A model generated the notes under the pieces. It searched no databases. It was given only the letters and a program-made list of their open reading frames with translations, and was not told where the DNA came from. A stretch of 44,122 nucleotides of DNA from Candidatus Peribacteria bacterium (lineage in GTDB: Bacteria; Patescibacteria; JAEDAM01; Absconditabacterales; Absconditicoccaceae), in contig JAISKI010000045.1 of NCBI GenBank assembly GCA_031261265.1, positions 1-44,122 on the forward strand. The letters are read 5' to 3'. Both the position numbers and the translations under genes were made by a program. Each line of letters starts with the position of its first letter. Positions within the stretch are counted from its first letter, which is position 1. Below are positions 37,894 through 44,122 of this stretch, in pieces.

Positions 37894-38166
37894 ATGAAAA
37901 AATATCTACAAATTATCAAAATCTATGCTCCAAGAAATAAAGAGGGTGATGTAGTTCAAGTTAATCTAACTTGTGCAACCCCAAAACATCCAGACCGATG
38001 TAAATATTATAAATTCCGACCCGATGAATTAGTAGAATTCCTTGGAGGTAATCCAGAACGATCAAAAAATGACTTAGGAATAGTTGGGCTTCGAATAGAA
38101 GTAATTGAATCCGTAAAATTGGTGGATACTGATACTGTACCAAACGAAATCAAAAATCCTTCATAA
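37894..38166 (+). CDS. Small phage protein, possibly ssDNA-binding
   Basis: A 90-residue protein with strand-rich sequence (YLQIIKIYAPRNKEGDVVQV, NDLGIVGLRIEVIESVKLVD) and two Cys. In filamentous phages this position near Rep often holds the gV-type ssDNA-binding protein, and size and beta-rich pattern fit, but no signature residue proves it. No UGA codon. It might instead be a regulator. Confidence 0.5.
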   Translation: MKKYLQIIKIYAPRNKEGDVVQVNLTCATPKHPDRCKYYKFRPDELVEFLGGNPERSKNDLGIVGLRIEVIESVKLVDTDTVPNEIKNPS

Positions 38167-38208
38167 AATTATTTTACTTCAAAAAAACTAAAAGTCAAAA
38201 AAATGTAC

Positions 38209-38240
38209 GGGACGACGCCCTATAGTAATAGCGTCGTCCC
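38209..38240 (+). other. Perfect hairpin, candidate phage origin or packaging signal
   Basis: GGGACGACGC/GCGTCGTCCC, a 10-bp perfect GC-rich stem with a 12-base loop in very AT-rich sequence, directly upstream of rep. There is no T tract, so a replication origin or packaging hairpin is more likely than a terminator. Confidence 0.5.
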
Positions 38241-38332
38241 CTGACCCCTTTCAACAGCAATAAAAGCTAAACAAAAACTGGTCTGACTCTTTTGGTAAAA
38301 AGAATTTGACTGAAAACAATTTTATTTTTTTG

Positions 38333-38341
38333 TGATATAAT
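38333..38341 (+). promoter_or_regulatory. Extended -10 promoter of the rep operon
   Basis: TGATATAAT is a consensus extended -10 element, 46 bp before the rep start. A TTGACT at 38306 is too far for normal spacing. Confidence 0.5.
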
Positions 38342-38386
38342 ATGTTTAGCTCAAATTTATCAGTTAACAACTTACTTTTAGAATAT

Positions 38387-39226
38387 ATGACCTTCTCAGA
38401 CAAGGACAAAATCTTATGAGAATACCTTGACTACCTAGCTTCTTACGGTCAATACGATCATCAATCACTTATCCCGTTTTATCGTGATAACGGTCCATCT
38501 CTGAATATTTGACCTTTCGTAGTCTCAAGATTCTCTCACAATTCCCAATTCATCCTGAAAGTAGCATACTATTATCAGATGAGAATGGTGGAGATAATGC
38601 AGATCAAACGTGTAAAAATCAATAAGGTCGATGTACTAAACTTTGATTTTTACGGGAAAGGTCTTTTGATTCTCAATCGTGAAGATTTACGAGATGATGT
38701 TGAAAAATTGATGGGGTATTTTGGAGTTAATAACGTAATACTTACAAGGTTAGACTATGCAATTGATACAAACAAGCTTAATTTCAAAAAGCAAAATAAA
38801 CTGAATAATAAAAACCACTTTGAAATAATGAACGATCAGACGGGCAATTTAGAATATACTTTATATGGAAATAAGCGTACTTCTCCTCGTTTCATAAGAT
38901 ATTACAACAAAAAATTAGATCTTCAAGTGACAGATTACGAGCGACTTTACCCTACTTATCTATCAGAAAAAGAGGTTATGCGTTATGAACTTCAGGTAAA
39001 ATCAGATGGAATCGCCAAAGAGGATAAGATTCAAAAAGTAGATCAACTCAAGCATATTGCTCACCTAGGAAGATATGTAGAAAAAAATAAACGTTCCCAT
39101 CATTCGGAGGAGAATCTTCCTGAAGACTTAAAAACTTGCATTCAAATAATCGAAAAATATTGAAAGACAAAAAATATTCGAGGACTTAGCAGATTATCTT
39201 TGGTTTTATCAAAATATTGAATTTAG
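38387..39226 (+). CDS. Phage replication initiator (Rep_trans family)
   Basis: A 279-residue rolling-circle initiator of the Rep_trans (RstA/pII-like) group. Characteristic segments are NVILTRLDYAIDTN, YTLYGNKRTSPRFIRYYNKK and VMRYELQVKSDG, the last two matching the family's YxGxxxSxxxxRxYxK and RxE patterns; a Tyr near these would nick the origin. UGA glycines occur in ILGEYL, LNIGPF, EKYGKT and near the end. It stops at TAG, 3 bp before the Zot gene. Confidence 0.82.
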
Positions 39227-39229
39227 CAA

Positions 39230-40246
39230 ATGAAAGCACACGGACTTTATTCGGTAATGGGAAACTTTGGAGGTGGTAAAACCTTTGGGACTTTTCTCGA
39301 TTTGTATGGTATGAATAAAGACGAGAACTACATAATTGCAAACGTTCCCTACTCAAAAGTAGATCTCTTCTTTTCTACAAAAGATCAACTCTTCAAAATA
39401 ATTGATGACTTGGAAAAATACTGCCAAGATACAAACTACAATATCGCTAATTACTTTAATGATTTGCAAAATCTTAAAAATATAGTTCTCGTAGTGGATG
39501 AAGCTCATCTTTACTTTCCTGCTAGAGGGCGAAAAGACAAAAACAATCTACGGGATAAAATTTCGATAATTGTGTCCCAGTGTAGAAAGAGAAGAATTAA
39601 GATCTTTATCATTAGCCAAAGGCTTAAAACTGTAGATCTAAACTTTAGGAGATTATCCGATTTCATCATTCAATACAAAAAAAGATCTTTTCTGTGATTA
39701 ATTCACTGGTGTCATCGTTCCCTATATGAAAATGCGGGGGATGTGTCCGATATTCAGGGAGATGAGCAGAAATCTTATGTTGTCTCTCAGGATTGAAAAA
39801 AATGACCAGATGAAGCCTTGCTTACTAAAGAGTTATTTCGACCATTAACAACATTCTTTAAACTCTTTTCGAGACGAAATAAAGCCTATCAAGAAATCTC
39901 TAAAGAGCCTTACAATAGTTTATTTATCTCCTGACTTAAAATCAAAGATGTATTCACGTGACTTGACCCAGAAAACTTGAGAAAACCAATACCAGAACAG
40001 AAGAAAGAAAATGTTAGATTATTTTGAGATTCCGAAGGAAGATACGAAGAATTGGGGGATATTGTTTGAACAATCCAAGAAGAGAAACAAAAAGAAAAAA
40101 TGTCAAAAAATTGAGAAGAAACGGGATCTCTTTTCATTGATGTATCCCCTATAATAACCGAAGAATCATCGTCACAGACTAAATTATCACCCTTCATAAT
40201 TCGTAATCAAGATAAAATACCAATTTATAATTCACAGTACCAATAA
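39230..40246 (+). CDS. Zot/pI-like assembly ATPase
   Basis: A 338-residue protein. Walker A is GNFGGGKTF at residues 11-19, Walker B is NIVLVVDEAHLYFPARG, and KIFIISQRLKTVD follows, as in the Zot/pI family that drives extrusion of filamentous phage. No membrane helix is evident, though Zot proteins usually have one, so membrane contact may come from partner proteins. About nine UGA glycines lie in the C-terminal half. Its stop shares a base with the next start (TAATG). Confidence 0.85.
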
Positions 40247-41220
40247 TGAAAAAAATCCTTTGACTACTAGCTTGATTATTCCTTAGTTGCTGAATATCTT
40301 TTTGAGTTTTTCAAGATTATTTTTATGTTTTTGATGTAAATTCTATAGGTAGTGCCACTATTCAGGATGGCTCTAGTATTTTCACCTCAGTATCAGGGAA
40401 TAGAAGAGCAATGGTATATCAACCTGGTACAGTTGTTTGTTTTGGAAATTGGTATTCTTCATCGGATTATCTATTTCTTTCTCAAAATATTTCCTCAATA
40501 TACAGTAGTAATATGTTATATCCGTCAATGGCAGGTTGGACTTGTATTTTGCCTACCTCTAATGTATGGACTCAATATATTTCCGTGTATAATTATGTCC
40601 TTCCAAGCCTTCAGGTTGCTATTGTTCCTGTTGGTGGGGGGAGTTCTCCTATTCCTTCTCCTGTAATTCTTCATGTTAATTGAGATGATTATTATGTTTC
40701 TCCAGAAATTAATATTTCTAAAGAAGTAAATATTTCAACAAATTTAGAAAATTCTTCTTGGATGGTTGGTTATAGCGGATCTGATGTCACGGACTTAATT
40801 CTTGATTATACTGTTCCAACTTGTCCAGATCCAGAAGATCCTCCAGAGTGTCCAGAGATCCCAGAGTTAGTCACTGGGACAGGTGTGGAGGGGCAACTTG
40901 CATTACTGAATTATTGGATGGAAATCCAAACCATGTACCCGAATTATTATAAGTTATTTTGGGATGATTATACTACTCCAATGTTAAGTGATGTAATACT
41001 TCCTGCAGGGTTAAGGGCTTATAATGAAAGTTGAATGACAAAAATAGAGTATTTAGAAGGGCAAAATCTTACATATCTTTCAGCTTTTACGGGCGAAGAA
41101 TTAGAGGCTATGAATGCCTTGGGCAGTAGTGTGATTACTGCAATATTCTCGATAATTGCGATTATTGTGTTATGTATTTTGTTCTTTAGATTTTTTACTT
41201 CCTTTTACAAAAAAGAATAA
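40246..41220 (+). CDS. Exported phage protein with C-terminal membrane anchor
   Basis: A 324-residue protein. The signal peptide MKKILGLLAGLFLSCGISFG uses UGA for four glycines. The mature part has Ser/Tyr-rich sequence, a Pro-rich hinge (CPDPEDPPECPEIPE) and a C-terminal helix (VITAIFSIIAIIVLCILFFRF) with basic tail YKKE. This plan resembles pIII/adsorption or tail-tip proteins that stay anchored until release. No sequence family was recognised. Confidence 0.65.
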
Positions 41221-41342
41221 TGGATTGAACGGTATTTGCTGAAGGAATTAGTTTTATTTCTTCTATTTTCTCAGGTATGGGAACTTGGGTTTTAGGAATC
41301 GCCTTATTATGATTCATAGGTACTTTAATTACTAGAAATTAA
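41220..41342 (+). CDS. Tiny membrane protein (minor coat-like)
   Basis: A 40-residue protein (MDGTVFAEGISFISSIFSGM then one membrane helix, ending TLITRN). The start overlaps the previous stop as TAATG. Size, hydrophobicity and position fit minor coat proteins of the pVII/pIX type. Two UGA glycines; it cannot be found with the standard code. Confidence 0.55.
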
Positions 41343-41345
41343 AAA

Positions 41346-41606
41346 ATGACTTTTACTTGACGATGATCTAATATTGTTGATGGATTTTATAATGCGTTAT
41401 ATAGTATTACCTCTCCTACTATTAGTGCTTCTGTTTTTGGGGTTTCTGTTTCCAATTTCGTTGTTTATGTAATTGTTATGATTCTTCTAATAGGATTTTG
41501 AGTTAAACTTATCGAATGGCTTTTAATTGGTCGTTTTGTTCAAAATAAGTCTGCGGAAACAATGGTAGTTGTTCATCAAATACAATCACAACAAAAAACA
41601 AATTAA
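41346..41606 (+). CDS. Small membrane protein of the phage
   Basis: An 86-residue protein with one long hydrophobic segment (FVVYVIVMILLIGFG) and a Gln-rich C-terminus (VVVHQIQSQQKTN). UGA glycines at residues 5 and 7 and in LLIGFG. It starts 3 bp after the previous stop. Confidence 0.55.
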
Positions 41607-41629
41607 TATTTATCTCTTACATCTCTTTA

Positions 41630-41758
41630 ATGCTTCATATTCTAACTAACAATACCATTATTCGAACTCAATTTATATACATAGCTTGGCAGATTTTACC
41701 ATTCCTTCTTTTTGCAGGATTATTTGTTTTATTATTTAAGATTATACGTTATGTTTAG
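41630..41758 (+). CDS. Tiny membrane protein of the phage
   Basis: A 42-residue protein with one membrane helix (ILPFLLFAGLFVLLFKI) and basic end. It overlaps the next gene by 8 bp. Minor coat-like by size and place only. Confidence 0.5.
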   Translation: MLHILTNNTIIRTQFIYIAWQILPFLLFAGLFVLLFKIIRYV

Positions 41759-41900
41759 CCGAGAATGTCAGACAATAGGTACTATTCAACATTGTACAAT
41801 AGGTAGTGAAGATTGAATATCTGATCTTAGTAATGTATTAGCTCTTGTAGGCTTATTCATTTTATGAATACTTCTTATTTATCGTTTACTTATAAAATAA
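41751..41900 (+). CDS. Tiny membrane protein of the phage
   Basis: A 49-residue protein with a polar, Cys-containing start (SRECQTIGTIQHCTIGSEDG) and a membrane helix with basic tail YRLLIK. Two UGA glycines. Its stop and the next start overlap as TAATG. Confidence 0.5.
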
Positions 41901-43180
41901 TGGATCTTATTAAAATTTTAGCATATTCAATTTTTAGAAAACTTTCATTAAAAAAGCTTCTTTTTTGATTGGTTATTGTTTGTGTTTTAATTTTGGGATC
42001 TAAAACATGGGCAAAAGATGTTGCTAATAGTTGGATTCCTTGGTCTACTTCTACATATTCGATTGTTTATACTGATGGTTCTTTCTATTTTGATGGTACT
42101 CCAATTGCTGTTATTTATGATCGTCTTTGATGAGGGTATTGAGGTCCTAATCAAGCATATTATATATATTGGCACAATAATTTATTGTGTCAAGTTATAG
42201 CTAATGCTTATAATAATCAACCTGCTTATGAGGCGTGCTCTAACTGATTCTTGCAAATGAATAATTCTCAAGTTGTATACGTATCATCTACTCCTTCTTT
42301 GGATTCTTTTTCGATTACTCTTGATCGGCATTGATCTTGGATTTCGCATAATTTTGATATTATATCCGTTCCTTCTACTTATTCTTATATTTCTTCATCT
42401 TCTTGAGTCCCTACTAATTTTACTGGGGTTTTGTTTCGTGATGTTAGTAATTGTAATGTTTTTGATTTTTCGTCTTTCTATTCTTGTATGTGAGGAGCTT
42501 CATATTTTCAAGATTATTGATTTGGTATTGGTTCAGGTGGTTCTACTCCTCCTTGAGGAGATGATTTACCTCCTGTCACAATTAATCCTTGAGCTTCTGA
42601 TCATACTTGGAATGAATTAATTGATATTGTTGAAAAAAAATATCCTTCGTTTTATCCTGGGCAATGTGTTATTGATACTTCTACGGTAGAAGATCGACCT
42701 GATCAATCTTGGATGACTCGTAATTATACTTGAGGTTATTCTTGAGTTGATGTAGGGATTCCTTATACAAAAACTGAATACTTAAATATTTTTGATGAGT
42801 GTAAAGCGTCTTCATTTATTAATCTAGCTGCATGTCAGGTAAAGTCAGAAATTTATGATTATTGTTTTGCTTATGCTGAAGTTTATAAATGAAATTGAGA
42901 CGAAAAAATTGGGGATCTTTCTTGATCAGTTATTAGTGATCAAGAGGGTTTTGCTTTTTCTAGTTTAGAAGAAATATGGGCTTCAGTTCAATCTATTTTT
43001 AAATTAAAAGAGCTTTTTGCTCCTATTACAGAAAATTTTAAAGATTGACAATCTTTTTTTGATGACTTCTCTTGATTAAATAAATGCACTAATGGAGAGT
43101 TTTCTTATATCTGAAAAAAATGGGATATTTTTTTATTTTTAACTTTCTTTGTTTCTTTATTTTATTTATTAAAAAGATAA
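41900..43180 (+). CDS. Large adsorption-like phage protein (pIII-like)
   Basis: A 426-residue protein. An N-terminal hydrophobic signal segment (LLFGLVIVCVLILGSKTWA) is followed by an exported Ser/Tyr/Asn-rich region, a Gly/Pro linker near residue 220 (GIGSGGSTPPGGDDLPP), a Cys-containing domain and a C-terminal membrane helix ending LLKR. This matches the pIII plan: receptor-binding part, flexible linker, anchored end. About 19 of 37 glycines are UGA. No sequence family was recognised. Confidence 0.65.
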
Positions 43181-43181
43181 T

Positions 43182-43439
43182 ATGCTTAGTTCGTTAGCTG
43201 ATTTTGCACTTAAGAATTATAAAATCCTTCTTGTTTTTGGTTTTTTGAGTATTTTTATTTGACAAATTGCTTTCATTCTTTGATTTTTCTATTGAATTGT
43301 TTATTATTTTTTCAATATGTTTTGTTATATAGGAGTTTCTGCTAATTCTATTGATTTGGTTGTGGGTTGGTCTGAGGTTATTCTTTTATTTCGGTTATTT
43401 TGGAAATTAGTAAAAATCTTTTTATCTCATCAAGATTAA
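43182..43439 (+). CDS. Polytopic small phage protein (pVI-like)
   Basis: An 85-residue protein with two or three hydrophobic segments (YKILLVFGFLSIF, GFFYGIVYYFFNMFCYIG) and a basic end (KLVKIFLSHQD). It directly follows the pIII-like gene, as pVI follows pIII in Ff phages. Four UGA glycines. It overlaps the convergent nuclease gene by 4 bp. Confidence 0.55.
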
Positions 43440-43930
43440 TCTATTTTCTTAATTAAGTTTTTTATATAATTATTTTCATCTCGCAATTCTATTCAAAGTT
43501 TTTTTGCTTCTTCTTTTGCATATTCTGTACTTCTTCCAGTAGTTATAAAGATCCCTTTTCCATCGTTTTTGAATTCTTTATTATAAAGGGAGATTGCTCC
43601 TTGAAATTCTCTTATTTCTTTTACTCCTACTTGTCGATTTCCCCACCAGTGCTTGCATTGTATTAATAGAATTTGTAATTTTTTTCTTGCTCTTATATCT
43701 ATTCCTCCGTCAAAGAATCAAGGTCAAAGATGTATTTCATATCCTTTTGTTTGTAAGACTTCCGCAATTTGTTTTTCAAATTGCCTTCGTGCATATTTAT
43801 CAAAATTTTCTATTATTTTTTGTTTTTTATTTTGTTTTTCTGGAATATTTATTTTAAAAAATTTTTTTATTAAAACTATTCATCCGATAATTCATAAGAT
43901 TGGTAGTATAAAGGAAGTTATTATTTCCAT
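43436..43930 (-). CDS. Membrane-anchored Mrr-like restriction endonuclease
   Basis: A 164-residue protein. Residues 3-25 form a membrane helix (SFILPILGIIGGIVLIKKFF), then a Lys-rich linker and an Mrr-type PD-(D/E)xK nuclease domain: FEKQIAEVLQTKGYEIHLGP, FDGGIDIRA (metal-binding Asp), LLIQCKHW (QxK), EIREFQGAI, GIFITTGRSTEYAKEEAKK. Three UGA glycines around the active site. It is the only reversed gene of the element and has its own near-consensus promoter, suggesting cargo expressed from the silent prophage, perhaps against competing DNA. Confidence 0.82.
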
Positions 43931-43958
43931 ATTAATAAAATAAGTAAAATATAATAAT

Positions 43959-43986
43959 ATTATACTTTTTATTTTTTATTTGTCAA
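43959..43986 (-). promoter_or_regulatory. Near-consensus promoter of the Mrr-like gene
   Basis: TTGACA (43981-43986) and TATAAT (43959-43964) with a 16-bp spacer, 28 bp before the ATG. It is the best promoter match in the window. Confidence 0.8.
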
Positions 43987-44006
43987 ATTTTAGAGAGCGA
44001 AAACAT

Positions 44007-44091
44007 TGCTGTCCAAATAAAAAAGTAGAAAAGAAGAAAAATCCGAGCGTATAGCTCGGATTTTTCCCTAAATGCTGTTTATTGGACAGCA
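44007..44091. terminator. Bidirectional terminator nested in a second inverted repeat
   Basis: AAAAATCCGAGC/GCTCGGATTTTT (44037-44065) is a strong terminator in both directions. It is enclosed by TGCTGTCCAAATAA (44007-44020) and TTATTGGACAGCA (44079-44091), complementary apart from one extra base. No gene is seen from 43931 to the window end. Confidence 0.75.
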
Positions 44092-44122
44092 TAAATCCTT
44101 ATAGTTTAAATCGACCAAGATT

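Larger units (their letters stand above)
37440..43990 (+). mobile_element. Inovirus-like (filamentous phage) element
   Basis: About 6.5 kb with the standard inovirus set in order: coat protein, small possible ssDNA-binding protein, Rep_trans initiator, Zot/pI ATPase, and a chain of small membrane and adsorption proteins, then a reversed nuclease gene. It abuts a truncated host gene at 37439. The right end is not fixed; strong AT-richness and a terminator near 44037-44065 mark the last visible part. No integrase, transposase or pIV-type secretin was found. The missing secretin fits a host without an outer membrane. Confidence 0.82.

Noticed and set aside
42273..42620. A very hydrophobic plus-strand ORF within the phage region.
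   Set aside because: It is an off-frame reading of the T-rich pIII-like gene; the T-rich codons give Leu/Ile by chance.

Overview
The window is from a bacterium that reads UGA as glycine (translation table 25), the code known from the candidate phyla Absconditabacteria (SR1) and Gracilibacteria. Conserved genes are open only when UGA is sense, and UGA falls on conserved glycines: inside the Fic motif HPFENGNGR, in RuvX LGIDRG, before MYSCGPTVY of CysRS, and in RsmH and GatA. Only TAA and TAG end genes. All coordinates here use that code, so many apparent short ORFs merge into full-length genes. The sequence is AT-rich, and no rRNA, tRNA or CRISPR array was recognised.

Layout. 1-299: edge of an insertion sequence with a -1 frameshift transposase. 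436-5439: an AAA/DUF4143 ATPase, a Fic protein, a TrmB-like regulator, a two-gene membrane/cytosolic operon and a uracil-DNA-glycosylase-like protein. 5456-10264: CYTH enzyme, isochorismatase-like protein, a lipoprotein, small membrane proteins, two NUDIX hydrolases and a MIP18/DUF59 protein. 10231-11714: a second ATPase in a cassette bounded by a 29-bp direct repeat. 11724-14407: a hypothetical gene, tsaB and ruvX, with palindromic repeats.

14411-22862 is the most unusual part. Four minus-strand transcription units (A-D) share a 21-bp palindrome placed exactly 18 bp upstream of the -35 box. Each unit ends in a structured RNA/terminator; three copies show compensatory changes in a predicted pseudoknot. 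Unit A encodes a protein joining sigma-70 region 4 to an RNA polymerase alpha-CTD-like domain, a good candidate regulator of the set. Units B-D encode a beta-propeller-like protein, a histidine phosphatase and small unknown proteins. Two more DUF4143 ATPases lie between the units on the opposite strand.

22884-37439 is mostly chromosomal: a TrmB-like regulator with a 768-residue partner, a CNNM/CorC transporter, a large FISUMP-LRR-SLH surface protein, a Panacea antitoxin with a probable toxin, gatA, a lipoprotein, tmk, rsmH, an FtsL-like gene and cysS. Three genes (tsaB, the surface protein and cysS) carry palindromic repeats read in frame, like Rickettsia palindromic elements.

37440 to about 44000 is a filamentous-phage (inovirus-like) element next to a 5'-truncated peptidase S51 gene. 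It has a major coat protein, a small possible ssDNA-binding protein, a Rep_trans initiator, a Zot/pI ATPase, a chain of membrane and adsorption proteins joined by stop-start overlaps, and an opposite-strand, membrane-anchored Mrr-type nuclease. About half the glycines of its large adsorption protein are UGA, so it is adapted to code-25 hosts. No integrase or secretin gene is visible.
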